This document shows, one piece after another, positions 54,499 to 64,000 of a stretch of DNA of 64,000 nucleotides. The notes beneath the pieces are model-generated. The model saw only the letters and a program-made list of their open reading frames with translations, had not been told where the DNA came from and ran no database searches. A program made the position numbers and the translations under genes. The stretch comes from Stappia sp. WLB 29 (GTDB lineage Bacteria; Pseudomonadota; Alphaproteobacteria; Rhizobiales; Stappiaceae): NCBI RefSeq assembly GCF_023507705.1, contig NZ_JALBGD010000009.1, positions 124,001-188,000 of the forward strand. Reading direction: 5' to 3'. The first letter of the stretch is position 1. Each line of letters opens with the position of its first letter.

Positions 54499-54528
54499 TG
54501 ACATATTGATATAATGACATACCATTAT
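54499..54528. promoter_or_regulatory. Operator/promoter candidate between divergent genes
   Basis: A direct repeat TGACATA (54499-54505, 54515-54521) overlaps an inverted repeat ATAATG-N6-CATTAT (54511-54528) in the AT-rich island between the tautomerase and GntR genes. TTGACA at 54498-54503 could serve as a -35. The island likely binds the adjacent GntR regulator. Confidence 0.5.
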
Positions 54529-54593
54529 CACACATCAACCGGAAAGAACGGCCGCGCAAGACGGCCGCTCGACAGCGCAAGGCGGGCCCGCAC

Positions 54594-55460
54594 GTGGCAG
54601 CGACGAAGTCCCGGAACGGATCGGCGGCAGGCTCGGATGCGGGCAACATGGCAGCGCCCGCCACCAGCGCACTCGACCCCAACGGCCCGGTGCCGCTCTA
54701 CCACCAGATCTTCCTGATCCTGCGCAACCGCATCTATGGCGGCGACCTTGCCGCCGGCGAACGGGTGCCGAGCGAGCAGGACCTGACGACCGAGTTCGGC
54801 GTCTCGCGCATCACCGCCAAGCGCGCCCTGAACGAACTGGCCGATGCCGGCCTCGTCATCCGCGAGCGCGGCCGCGGCACCAGGGTGGTCAACCGTCCCC
54901 CCGCCCCGGCCGTCACCTCCTCCATCGAGGGCTGGCTGGAGAACATCTCGCTGATGGGCCAGTCGACCACCGCGCAGGTGCTGTCCTTCGCCTATCCGCC
55001 GGCGAGCGAGGAAATCGCCGCCGCGCTCGAGATCGAGCCGGGCACCGAGGTCCAGCGCGCGGTGCGCGTGCGCCGGCTCGAAGGCGAGCCGATGTCCTAT
55101 CTCGTCACCTATGTGCCCGCCGATATCGGCCGCCAGTACGAGCGCGACGAGTTGAACTCGCAGCCGCTGCTCAACCTGCTGGAGCGCGCCGGCGTCGATG
55201 TCGCCTCCGCCCGGCAGACCATCTCGGCGACCGTCGCCGACCCGGACGTCGCCGAGGTCCTGTCCATTCCCGCCGGCTCGCCCCTCATCGAGGTGCGCCG
55301 CGTGGTGCGCGACCGGATGGAACGGCCGGTCGAATATATCCGCGTCCTCTATCGGCCGGATCTCTACCGTTTCGAGATGTCCATGCGCCGGGTGCGCGCC
55401 GAAAGCGGCCCGCGCTGGACAACGACAAGCTCCTCGCCGGTCCCGGCCGGCGGCGGATAA
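54594..55460 (+). CDS. GntR family regulator, HutC/UTRA type
   Basis: This 288-residue protein has a winged helix (about 34-100; PLYHQIFLILRNRIYGG, then FGVSRITAKRALNELADAGLVIRERGRGTRVV) and a UTRA ligand domain (about 115-275; PMSYLVTYVP, RPVEYIRVLYRPDLYRFEM). The start is GTG 54594; an ATG at 54648 is an alternative. UTRA regulators usually sense the substrate or an intermediate of the adjacent catabolic operon; here that is the ABC-hydratase-lyase-hydantoinase set. Confidence 0.88.
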   Translation: MAATKSRNGSAAGSDAGNMAAPATSALDPNGPVPLYHQIFLILRNRIYGGDLAAGERVPSEQDLTTEFGVSRITAKRALNELADAGLVIRERGRGTRVVNRPPAPAVTSSIEGWLENISLMGQSTTAQVLSFAYPPASEEIAAALEIEPGTEVQRAVRVRRLEGEPMSYLVTYVPADIGRQYERDELNSQPLLNLLERAGVDVASARQTISATVADPDVAEVLSIPAGSPLIEVRRVVRDRMERPVEYIRVLYRPDLYRFEMSMRRVRAESGPRWTTTSSSPVPAGGG

Positions 55461-55524
55461 CCAAAATGGGGTTCCGGGGTCACCATCCGGCCGCATGAGG
55501 CGGCCTGTAGTGGGAGGTTTGCGA

Positions 55525-56757
55525 ATGACTGATACGAAGAAGACCGGTGGCCTGCGCCGCCGCGAGTTCCTTGCCACGGGCGCGGCTGCCGTCGGCCTCG
55601 GTATCACCGGCTTCCCGGCGATCCTGCGGGCGCAGCCGGCAGCGGTGAAGCTCGGCCTGATCCACCCCGTTTCCGGCTTCATCGCCTTCTCCGGCACCCA
55701 GTGCCGCGAAGGCGCGCTGATGGCGATTGCCGACATCAATGCCGCCGGCGGCATCAAGTCGCTGGGCGGCGCGCAGATCGAGGCGATGCTGGCCGACAGC
55801 CAGGGCAAGCCGGAGATCGGCGCGGCGGAAGTGACCAAGATGGTCGAGGCCGGTGCCGACGGCATCGTCGCCGGTTATTCCTCGGCGATCTCGCTGGCGA
55901 CCTCGCAGGAAGCGGCCAAGACCAACACGCCGCATATCGTCGATGTCGGCGTCTCCGACCAGATCGTCGAGCGCGGCCTGAAGAACACGTTCCGCTTCAG
56001 CCCCGGCTACGGCAAGACGGCGCAGTTCGCCGTCGACAACCTCGACACGATCAACAAGGCCGCCGGCTCGCCGGCCAAGACCGCGATGATCATCCACGAG
56101 GAATCGCTGTTCGGCACCGGCACCGCCGAGCTGCTGCAGAAGCGCCTGCCGGAGAAGGGCATCAAGGTCGTCGACGTCATCAAGCACGCCAACCCGACCC
56201 GCGACTTCACCAACATCGTGCTGCAGATCAAGTCGAAGAAGCCCGACCTGATCATCCCGGCGAACTACTACAACGAGTATGTGCTGCTCGCCCGCACCAT
56301 GCGCCAGCAGCGCGTCGAGGCGATGGGCATCTACTCGGTGCTCGGCGGCGCCGCCTCCAGCTATCAGTTCGTCAAGGAGTTCCCGGAGGCTGCGGACCTG
56401 ATCATGGACTGCAACCACTGGTTCAACCCCAAGTCCGACGTCGCCCAGCAGCGCAAGGCCGCCGCCGAGGCCAAGGGCCTGATCTACACCTACGAGGTGT
56501 TCCTGGCCTACAACGCGGTGCTTGCCTATGCCGACGCGCTGGAGCGGGCCGGCACCACCGACAAGGAGGCCGTGAATGCGGCCCTTGCGGCTTCGACGCT
56601 GGACATGTCCTACATGCCCTACGGCCCGACAAAAATGGTCGACGGGCAGAACGAGGGCGCCCAGCCGGTCAACACCCAGGTCCAGAACGGCGTCATCGAG
56701 GTGATCTTCCCCGAAGAGTTCGCCTCGGCTGAGACCGTGTTCCCGATGAAGTCGTAA
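55525..56757 (+). CDS. LIV-type ABC transporter substrate-binding protein
   Basis: This 410-residue Peripla_BP_6 protein has a twin-arginine-like N-terminus (LRRREFLATGAAAVGLGITG) and cleavage after ILRAQ. The mature part begins VKLGLIHPVSGFIAFSGTQC, as in amide/urea-type and HAAT binding proteins. ATG 55525 has GGGAGG at 55512-55517. It is the first structural gene after the GntR regulator. The ligand is unknown; operon content suggests a cyclic amide, imide or other carbonyl compound. Confidence 0.9.
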   Translation: MTDTKKTGGLRRREFLATGAAAVGLGITGFPAILRAQPAAVKLGLIHPVSGFIAFSGTQCREGALMAIADINAAGGIKSLGGAQIEAMLADSQGKPEIGAAEVTKMVEAGADGIVAGYSSAISLATSQEAAKTNTPHIVDVGVSDQIVERGLKNTFRFSPGYGKTAQFAVDNLDTINKAAGSPAKTAMIIHEESLFGTGTAELLQKRLPEKGIKVVDVIKHANPTRDFTNIVLQIKSKKPDLIIPANYYNEYVLLARTMRQQRVEAMGIYSVLGGAASSYQFVKEFPEAADLIMDCNHWFNPKSDVAQQRKAAAEAKGLIYTYEVFLAYNAVLAYADALERAGTTDKEAVNAALAASTLDMSYMPYGPTKMVDGQNEGAQPVNTQVQNGVIEVIFPEEFASAETVFPMKS

Positions 56758-56827
56758 CCGTCGCCCCATCGACGACGACTGCCGGGCGGGGCAACTCCCG
56801 CCCGGCCCCCTCCTGCACAGCGATCGG

Positions 56828-57706
56828 GTGACCATGCCGGACCTGGCGATCATCGTTCCTTCCGTGCTGAACGGGCTGACGACGGGCGCGCTCTACGCGC
56901 TGGTCGCGCTCGGGCTGACGCTCATCTACGGCGTGCTGCACATCATCAACTTCGCCCACGGGGCGCTGCTGATGGTCGGTCTCTACGCCGTCTACTTCCT
57001 GCACAGCAGCTTCGGCATCGATCCTTATGTGTCGCTGCTGATCGTGCCGCCGGCCATGTTCGCGCTCGGCTATGCCCTGCAGCGCGGCATCATCGGCCGC
57101 GCCAGCCACGGCCGCGACGAGAACATCCTGCTCGTCACGCTCGGCCTGTCGATCGTCATCGAGAACCTGGCGCTGTTCGTCTTCCGCTCCGACACGCGCA
57201 GCGTCGACACGCCCTATTCCTTCGAGGTGGTCGAGATCCTCGGCGCCTTCCTGCCGCTGCCCAAGGTGATCGCCTTCGCCGGCGCGCTCGTCACGGCGGC
57301 ACTGCTGTGGCTGCTGATGTCGCGCACGGACCTTGGCCGCGCGATCCGCGCGCTCGCCAAGGAGCGCAAGGGCGCCAAGCTCGTCGGCATCGATGTCGAC
57401 CACGTCTTCGCCATGAGCTTCGGCCTCGGCATCGCGTGCCTCGGCGTTGCCGCCTGCCTGCTGCTGCCCAGCTACTACGTAACGCCGCAGGTCGGCCACG
57501 GCTTCGTGCTGATCGCCTTCACCATCGTCGTGCTCGGCGGCATGGGGTCCTTCGTCGGGGCGCTGGTCGGCGGGCTGATCATCGGCGTCGTCGAAGCGCT
57601 CGGCGGCCTGTTCCTCGGCGAGAGCCTCGGCCAGATCGGCATCTTCCTGATCTTCATCCTGGTCCTCGTCTTCCGGCCGACCGGCCTGCTCGGACACAAG
57701 GTCTGA
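56828..57706 (+). CDS. livH: LIV-type ABC transporter permease (LivH-like)
   Basis: This permease of about 292 residues has the pattern GLTTGALYALVALGLTLIYGVLH followed by INFAHGALLMVGLY, and the late VVLGGMGSFVGALVGGLIIGVVE. GTG 56828 and ATG 56834 are both possible starts. It is followed three bases later by the LivM-like gene. Confidence 0.9.
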   Translation: MTMPDLAIIVPSVLNGLTTGALYALVALGLTLIYGVLHIINFAHGALLMVGLYAVYFLHSSFGIDPYVSLLIVPPAMFALGYALQRGIIGRASHGRDENILLVTLGLSIVIENLALFVFRSDTRSVDTPYSFEVVEILGAFLPLPKVIAFAGALVTAALLWLLMSRTDLGRAIRALAKERKGAKLVGIDVDHVFAMSFGLGIACLGVAACLLLPSYYVTPQVGHGFVLIAFTIVVLGGMGSFVGALVGGLIIGVVEALGGLFLGESLGQIGIFLIFILVLVFRPTGLLGHKV

Positions 57707-57709
57707 CCC

Positions 57710-58678
57710 ATGCGCCAGCTCGCCCTTCTCGGTCTCGTCTTCGCCGCCCTGTTCTTCGTGCCCTTCGTGGTCACGTCGGAGGCCTGGCAGAACACCATCC
57801 TGATGACCCTCTACGCCGCCCTGCTCGGCCAGGCGTGGAACATCCTCGGCGGCTATGGCGGCCAGTTCTCCTTCGGCCATGCCGCCTTCTTCGGCACCGG
57901 CGCCTACACGGTGGCGGTGCTGCAGGTGCAGCTCGGCGTCAACCCGTGGATCGGCCTCGTCGCCGGAGGCCTGATGGCCGTGGCGGTCGCGGCCTTCATC
58001 GGCTTCACCACATTCCGCTACGGCCTGCGCGGGTCCTATTTCGCGCTGGTGACGCTGGCCTTCGCCGAGGTCTTGCGGATCCTTGCCAACACCGTGCCCT
58101 TCACCGGCGCCGGCGTCGGCATCCTGATCCCGCTCGACCAGAGCGCGGCCAACCTGCAATTCGCCTCCAAGGCGAGCTATTACTGGCTGGTCTGGGCCAT
58201 CGCCCTCGCCGCCTTCCTCACCGTGTGGTGGATCGGCCATTCCCGCTTCGGCGCGAGGCTGATGGCGGTGCGCGACAACGAGGACGCCGCGCGCGCCCTC
58301 GGCGTAGATCCCTTCGCGGTGAAGATGCGGGCGATCATGCTGTCGGGCCTGTTCTCCGGCCTCGCCGGCGTCTTCTACGCCCAGTATTTCCTCTATCTCG
58401 ACCCGGCCATCGCCTACGGCCCCGCCATCTCGGTGGAGAGCCTGCTGGTGCCCATCGTCGGCGGCATGGGCACCCTGTTCGGCCCGCTGCTCGGTGCTGT
58501 CGCCCTGCACGGCGTCTCGGAAGCCTCGCGCGCGCTCATCGGCGACCTGCCGGGCATCAGCCTCGTGCTCTACGGCACGATCCTGATCCTGATGGTGCTG
58601 TTCGCCCCGCGCGGCCTCGCCGGCCTGGTGCGCCGCCTGTCGGCCCGCCGCAACTCGCGGGAGACCACGAATGTCTGA
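57710..58678 (+). CDS. livM: LIV-type ABC transporter permease (LivM-like)
   Basis: This 322-residue permease has ALLGQAWNILGGYGGQFSFGHAAFFG (about 38-63), RYGLRGSYFALVTLAFAEVLRI, and PIVGGMGTLFGPLLGAV near the end. It is shorter at the N-terminus than the LivM-like protein at 3874. It overlaps the ATPase gene by eight bases. Confidence 0.9.
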   Translation: MRQLALLGLVFAALFFVPFVVTSEAWQNTILMTLYAALLGQAWNILGGYGGQFSFGHAAFFGTGAYTVAVLQVQLGVNPWIGLVAGGLMAVAVAAFIGFTTFRYGLRGSYFALVTLAFAEVLRILANTVPFTGAGVGILIPLDQSAANLQFASKASYYWLVWAIALAAFLTVWWIGHSRFGARLMAVRDNEDAARALGVDPFAVKMRAIMLSGLFSGLAGVFYAQYFLYLDPAIAYGPAISVESLLVPIVGGMGTLFGPLLGAVALHGVSEASRALIGDLPGISLVLYGTILILMVLFAPRGLAGLVRRLSARRNSRETTNV

Positions 58679-59448
58679 GACGGCACAGTCGGACACCATG
58701 CTCCGCGTCGAGGGCGTGTCGAAGAGCTTCGGCGGGTTGCAGGCCTCGAAGGACATCTCGATGTCCGTGCCAAGGGGCAAGATCACCTCGCTGATCGGCC
58801 CGAACGGCGCCGGCAAGACGACGCTCTTCGCGTTGATCACCGGCTTTCACAAACCCGATGCCGGCAAAGTCTCCTTCTTCGGCGAGGACATCACCGGCAT
58901 GGCGCCGCAGGACATCGCCCTGCGCGGCATGATCCGCACCTTCCAGATCGTCCAGCCCTTCGCCGGACAGAGCGTGCGCGAGAACATCGCCGTCGGGGCG
59001 CACCTGCATATCCGCTCGCGCGATGCGGCGCTCGCCAAGGCCGAGGAAGTCGCCCGCAAGGTCGGCCTCGGCGACCGGCTGGACATGGATGCTGCGGCGC
59101 TGACCGTTGCCGGGCGCAAGCGGCTGGAAGTCGCACGGGCGCTCGCCACCGACCCCAAGCTGATCCTCTTCGACGAGGTTCTGGCCGGGCTCAACCCGTC
59201 CGAGATCCGCGACGTGATCCCGGTGATCCGCGCCATCCGCGACGAGGGCGTCACCATCCTCTTGATCGAGCATGTCATGCAGGCGGTGATGAGCCTGTCG
59301 GAGCACACCTGGGTGCTGAACCAGGGCGAGCTGATCGCGCAAGGCCCGCCGGCCGAGGTGGTGGGCGACCCGCTCGTCATCGAGGCCTATCTCGGCAAGG
59401 GCATGGCCGAGCGCATCGCGCGCCAGCGCATGACGGCGGGAGGCGCCC

Positions 59449-59456
<8 letters not shown>
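58671..59456 (+). CDS. livG: LIV-type ABC transporter ATP-binding protein (LivG-like)
   Basis: This 261-residue ATPase has Walker A GPNGAGKT (about 44-51), the C-terminal signature region (LTVAGRKRLEVARALA; the usual LSGGQ is degenerate as in many LivG), Walker B LILFDEVLAGLNP and switch IEHVMQAVM. It overlaps both neighbours. It energises import of the operon's substrate. Confidence 0.9.
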
Positions 59457-60152
<696 letters not shown>

Positions 60153-60153
<1 letters not shown>

Positions 60154-61454
60154 TGACCGCCTCCCCTACCACCCTCGCCCAGAAGATCGTCGCGCGCGCG
60201 GCCGGCAGGCCCAGCGTCGCGCCCGGCGAGATCGTCACCGCCCGCGTCGACCTCGCCATGATCCACGACAGCGGCGGCCCGCGCCGGGTCGAGCCGATCC
60301 TGCAGGACCTCGGAGTCGGCCTGTTCGATGCGAACAAGGTCGTGCTGATCTCCGACCACTTCGTGCCCGGCGACACCGACGAGGGCGCCCGGATCCTCGA
60401 GCTGACCCGGCAATGGGCGGCGCAGCGCAAGGTCGCCTTCCACGACGGCGAAGGCATCTGCCATGTGGTGCTGCCCGAGCGCGGGCACCTGGCCCCCGGC
60501 ATGCTGGTCGTCGGCGGCGACAGCCACTCGCCCACCGGCGGGGCCTTCGGCGCCTACATGTTCGGCGTCGGCGCGACCGAGATGGCCGGTGTGCTCGCCA
60601 CCGGCGAGATCTGGCTGAAGGTGCCCGAGACCATCCTGATCGAATGGCGCGGCAGGCTTTCCGACGGGGTCACCGCCAAGGACATCATGCTGGCCCTGTG
60701 CGGCCGGCTCGGTATGGACGGCGGTAAGTATCAGGCGGTCGAATATGCCGGCGAGGCCATCGCCGCGCTCTCCATGCAGGAGCGCATGACGCTCTCCAAC
60801 ATGGCGGCGGAGCTGGGCGGTCAGGCCGGACTGATCGCCCCGGACGGGGTCACCGCCGCCTTCCTGCAGGACGCCGGCAGCGACCCGGCCGGCTGGGGCG
60901 ACTGGCAGAGCCTTCGCACCGATCCCGGCGCGAAGCTGCTGGAACATCACATTTTCGAGGCGGGCGATCTCGCCCCGCAGGTCGCAGCCCCGCACTCGCC
61001 GGCGAACAGCGGCCCGGTGGGCGATGCCCCGGCAACGCCGGTGGATGTGGCGTATCTCGGCGCCTGCACCGGCGCCAAGTATCAGGACCTTGCCAATGCC
61101 GCGCGCATCCTGAAGGGCCGGCGCGTCGCCTCCGGTGTCGAGCTGCTGGTCGCCCCGGCCTCGCGGCGCGACCAGGACCGCGCCGCCCGCGACGGCATCA
61201 TGGCCGTGCTGGAAGAGGCCGGCGCGAAGCTGCTGCCGAACGCCTGCGGCATCTGCGCGGGCTACGGCACCGCCCGGCTCGGCGAGGACGTCACCTGCAT
61301 CTCGTCCACGGCCCGCAACTTCAAGGGCCGCATGGGCGCGGCAAGCTCCAAGGTGTGGCTCGGCTCGCCGCTGACGGTGGCGGCCTCCGCCGTCGCGGGC
61401 CGGATCACCGATCCGCGCCTGATGCTGGCCGAGCACGCGGGAGGGGCGGCATGA
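60153..61454 (+). CDS. Aconitase/LeuC family dehydratase large subunit
   Basis: This 433-residue 4Fe-4S hydro-lyase has three cluster cysteines at about 305 (GACTGAKY), 365 and 368 (NACGICAGYG), and the conserved GGDSHSPTGGAFGA block. It matches the short (about 420) LeuC/homoaconitase/2,3-dimethylmalate dehydratase type. LeuC for leucine synthesis would be expected with leuB or leuA; here the partners are a transporter and a lyase, so a catabolic hydratase is more likely. It overlaps the small subunit by ATGA. Confidence 0.87.
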
Positions 61455-61975
61455 GCGCGGACAAGAGCCTGAGCGGGCGCGTCTTCCTGTTCGGCGACGA
61501 CATCGACACCGACCAGCTGGCGCCGGGCCAGTACATGAAGGGCGGGATCGCGGCCCTTGCCGCCCATTGCCTGGAGGGCGTGCGGCCGGACTTCGCCGCA
61601 AGCGTCGCCCCCGGCGACGTGGTGGTGGCGGGCAGGAACTTCGGCATGGGCTCCTCGCGCGAGCAGGCGGCCGAGGCGCTGAAGCATCTCGGCGTTGCCG
61701 GCGTCGTCGCCCTGTCCTTCGCCGGCATCTTCTACCGCAACGCGATCAATCTCGGCCTGCCGGTGCTGACCGCACCAAGCCTTGCAGATCTCACTGAGGG
61801 CGAGCGCGTGCATCTCGATCTCGACAACGGCCGGATCGAGCGCGCGGGCGAAAAACCCGCCCTCCCCCTCGATCCGCTGCCCGACAATCTCAAGGCCCTG
61901 CTCGCCGATGGCGGGCTGGTGCCGCATCTGAAGAAGCGCTTTGCGCAAGAGCGCCAGAAGGAGCAAGGCCGATGA
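61451..61975 (+). CDS. Aconitase/LeuD family dehydratase small subunit
   Basis: This 174-residue swivel-domain protein shows FLFGDDIDTDQLAPGQYMK (about 13-30) and the substrate-binding loop GRNFGMGSSREQA (about 61-73), characteristic of LeuD/DmdB. It forms a two-subunit hydro-lyase with the preceding gene. It overlaps the lyase gene by four bases. Confidence 0.88.
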   Translation: MSADKSLSGRVFLFGDDIDTDQLAPGQYMKGGIAALAAHCLEGVRPDFAASVAPGDVVVAGRNFGMGSSREQAAEALKHLGVAGVVALSFAGIFYRNAINLGLPVLTAPSLADLTEGERVHLDLDNGRIERAGEKPALPLDPLPDNLKALLADGGLVPHLKKRFAQERQKEQGR

Positions 61976-62871
61976 GCCTGGAAACGCCCGCAACCCCGCC
62001 GCCGCCGGACCTGAAGCAGCGGCTCGCCGGACCGCGCATCCTGCTTGCGCCCGGCGTCTACGACGCGCTGACGGCCCTGATCGCCGAGCAGAGCGGCGCG
62101 GAGACCGTGTATCTGTCGGGCGCCTCCATCGCCTATACCCGCTTCGGGCGGCCGGATATCGGCCTCGTCTCGATGAGCGAGGTCGCCGACACCATCGCCG
62201 TGATCCGCGACCGGGTGGCGGTTCCCATCGTCGTCGATGCGGACACCGGCTTCGGCAATGCGCTGAACGTCCAGCGCACGGTGCGCGTCTTCGAGCGCAT
62301 GGGTGCCAACGCCCTGCAGCTGGAAGACCAGACCAGCCCGAAGCGCTGCGGCCACCTCAACGGCAAGTCGCTGATCCCGGCCGGCGAGATGGCCGGCAAG
62401 ATCCGCGCCGCGTGCGATGCACGCGCCGGCGACGGCACGCTGATCATCGCCCGCACCGACGCCATCGCGGTGGAAGGCTTCGAGGCCGCGCTCGACCGCG
62501 GCGAGGCCTATCTGGAGGCCGGCGCCGACATGCTCTTCGTCGAGGCGCCGCGCTCGCTGGAGGAGATCCGCGCCATCCATGCCCGCTTCGGCGGACGGGT
62601 GCCGCTGATGGCCAACATGGTGGAGGGCGGCAAGACCCCCATCGTCAACGCCGCCGGGCTGGAGGATCTGGGCTTCAGCTTCTGTATCTTTCCCGGCGGG
62701 ATCGTCCGCGCGCTGGCCGCCACCGCGCGCGACTATTACGGGAACCTGGTCGCGAACGGCTCCAACGAGGCGTTCCGCAACCGCATGTTCGACTTCGCCG
62801 GCCTCAACGGCGTCATCGGCACGCCCGAGATGCTGAAGACCGGCGAGCGCTACGACACGGGAGCCGCCTGA
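61972..62871 (+). CDS. PEP mutase/isocitrate lyase superfamily lyase
   Basis: This 299-residue TIM-barrel protein has the active-site loop SPKRCGHLNGKSL with Cys at about 126, metal-binding Asp in VDADTGFGN and LEDQ, and IARTDA. It resembles 2,3-dimethylmalate lyase, methylisocitrate lyase and oxaloacetate decarboxylase. After a LeuC/LeuD-type hydratase, the 2,3-dimethylmalate lyase-like role (splitting a substituted malate) is the most parsimonious; the pairing is known from nicotinate fermentation in Eubacterium barkeri. Confidence 0.85.
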   Translation: MSLETPATPPPPDLKQRLAGPRILLAPGVYDALTALIAEQSGAETVYLSGASIAYTRFGRPDIGLVSMSEVADTIAVIRDRVAVPIVVDADTGFGNALNVQRTVRVFERMGANALQLEDQTSPKRCGHLNGKSLIPAGEMAGKIRAACDARAGDGTLIIARTDAIAVEGFEAALDRGEAYLEAGADMLFVEAPRSLEEIRAIHARFGGRVPLMANMVEGGKTPIVNAAGLEDLGFSFCIFPGGIVRALAATARDYYGNLVANGSNEAFRNRMFDFAGLNGVIGTPEMLKTGERYDTGAA

Positions 62872-64000
62872 TGGCGATCGATACCGTCACGCTGGCGATC
62901 CTCAAGGGCCGCCTGGAACAGATCGCCGACGAGATGGACGCGACGCTGTTCCGCTCCGCCTTCAACCCGATCATCGCCGAGGCGCACGACGCCTCGCACG
63001 GCATCTACGACGCCGTGACCGGCGAGACCCTGGTGCAGGGCAAGTCGGGCCTGCCGATCTTCGTCGGCGTCATGGCCTTTGCCGTGAAGGCGGTGATCGA
63101 CAAGGCGGCGAAGTCCGGCGGCGTCCATGAAGGCGACGTGTGGATCTTCAACGACCCCTATGACGGCGGCACGCACCTGTCCGACTTCCGGCTGGTCAAG
63201 CCGGTGTTCCGGGACGGGAAGCTGTTCTGCTTCCTCGCCTCGGTCGGCCACTGGCACGATGTCGGCGGCAACGTGCCGGGCAACTACAATCCGGCCGCGA
63301 CCGAATGCTTCCAGGAAGGCATGCTGATCCCGCCGGTGAAACTCTACGACCGCGGCGAATTCCGCCAGGACGTGGTCGACATCCTGTCCGCCAATTCGCG
63401 CCTGCCGCTGTCGCTCTACGGCGATCTCAACGGCCAGATCAACGCGCTGGAGCTCGGCGAAAAGCGCATGCACGCGCTGCTCGACGACTATGGCGATGCC
63501 ACCGTCGCCGGCTGCCTGATCGAACTGAAGGCCCGCGCGGCGCGGATGATGCGCGCCCAGATCGCCGAGCTGCCGCAGGGCACCGTCTCGGCCGAGGACT
63601 GGCTGGACAATGACGGCATCGTCGACACGCCGCTGAAGATCGCCCTCGACCTGACCATCGACGGCGACCGCATGGTGATGGACTTCTCGCGCTCCTCGCC
63701 CGCCTGCGCCGGCCCGGTCAACATCTCCCGTTCGACCACGGTCGCGGCCTGCTACGTCGCCCTGAAGCACATCTTCGGCGAGGTGCCGGCCAATGCCGGC
63801 GTGCTGGAGCCGGTGGAGTTCCGCATCGACGAGGGCTCGCTGCTGGCGGTGCGCGCGCCAAAGCCCGTCGGCGGCTACACCGAGACCATCCTGCGGCTGA
63901 TCGACGTGGTGTTCCAGGCGGTGGCGAAGATCGCGCCGGAGCCGGCCATGGCCTGCGCCTACGGCACGATCAACGCCCTGTCGCTGGCCGGCCACCGCAA
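62871..64000 (+). CDS. Hydantoinase B/oxoprolinase family protein (3' partial)
   Basis: The first 376 residues are visible; the family usually has about 550-600. HyuB landmarks are ILKGRLEQIADEMDATLFRSAFNPII, IFNDPYDGGTHLSD (metal-binding His/Asp), and VGHWHDVGG. The partner subunit (HyuA) is not seen upstream and probably follows beyond the window. Relatives hydrolyse N-methylhydantoin or oxoproline with ATP or carboxylate acetone and acetophenone. It overlaps the lyase stop by one base, as the last visible gene of the operon. Confidence 0.87.
   Translation, partial: MAIDTVTLAILKGRLEQIADEMDATLFRSAFNPIIAEAHDASHGIYDAVTGETLVQGKSGLPIFVGVMAFAVKAVIDKAAKSGGVHEGDVWIFNDPYDGGTHLSDFRLVKPVFRDGKLFCFLASVGHWHDVGGNVPGNYNPAATECFQEGMLIPPVKLYDRGEFRQDVVDILSANSRLPLSLYGDLNGQINALELGEKRMHALLDDYGDATVAGCLIELKARAARMMRAQIAELPQGTVSAEDWLDNDGIVDTPLKIALDLTIDGDRMVMDFSRSSPACAGPVNISRSTTVAACYVALKHIFGEVPANAGVLEPVEFRIDEGSLLAVRAPKPVGGYTETILRLIDVVFQAVAKIAPEPAMACAYGTINALSLAGHR

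Overview
The window is one contiguous piece of a G+C-rich bacterial chromosome (about two thirds G+C by eye). It is densely packed with catabolic operons, transporters and one-component regulators. Gene content suggests an alphaproteobacterium, probably Hyphomicrobiales (Stappiaceae-like): two LIV/HAAT-type ABC importers, a TRAP transporter, an aerobic molybdenum hydroxylase, OxyR-KatG, an ActP/DUF4212 symporter pair and many translationally coupled genes. This placement is an inference from gene content. No rRNA, tRNA, CRISPR array or intact insertion sequence was seen.

Layout. 1-848: the 3' end of a peptidoglycan-binding protein. 1168-13171 (+): a FadR-type GntR regulator with two matching operators, a 32-codon leader ORF, a LIV-type ABC importer, an acyl-CoA ligase, a thiolase, two crotonase-fold proteins and a nitronate-monooxygenase-like flavoprotein; together an uptake, CoA-activation and beta-oxidation operon for an unknown organic acid. 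13190-17405: a broken small lipoprotein, a GNAT acetyltransferase, then a LysR regulator divergent from a VOC dioxygenase, an MhqD-like hydrolase and a pirin (a quinone/electrophile-response type set). 17581-24493 (+): AraC regulator, isochorismatase-fold hydrolase, XapX protein, small membrane protein, YtcJ-like amidohydrolase, MFS exporter and chloroperoxidase-like hydrolase. 24483-27957: divergent oxyR and katG, with a strong terminator after katG. 28279-29978 (+): DapA-like aldolase/lyase and an SDR, behind a cluster of dyads. 30016-32752 (-): TetR, PaaK-like CoA ligase and enoyl-CoA hydratase, with a perfect palindromic operator. 32.8-33.6 kb: a gene-free stretch holding two copies of a repeat module. 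33612-37535: membrane proteins, an SDR-DoxX-like fusion, an MFS protein and queF. 37614-38218 (-): a Doc-type toxin with its antitoxin. 38323-47156 (-): a long catabolic operon (molybdenum hydroxylase FAD, 2Fe-2S and Mo subunits, TRAP transporter, class II aldolase, LysR) facing a divergent TetR gene. 48010-53674: a membrane protein, actP with its small subunit, and the divergent partner pair ending in a DnaQ-CBS-nucleotidyltransferase protein. 53710-53875: two large hairpin repeats. 53858-54412 (-): a tautomerase-SnoaL fusion. 54594-64000 (+): UTRA-type GntR, a second LIV-type importer, then aconitase-like large and small subunits, a PEP-mutase/isocitrate-lyase family lyase and hydantoinase B, which is cut by the window end.

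The most unusual items are the paired hairpins at 53.7-53.9 kb, where all 25 stem pairs are kept although nine of them differ between the copies, one of which supplies the last codons and stop of a gene; the uncharacterised importer-hydratase-lyase-hydantoinase operon; a FadB-like protein that has lost its NAD-binding domain; the coupled leader ORF; and a set of clean palindromic operators next to likely cognate regulators.
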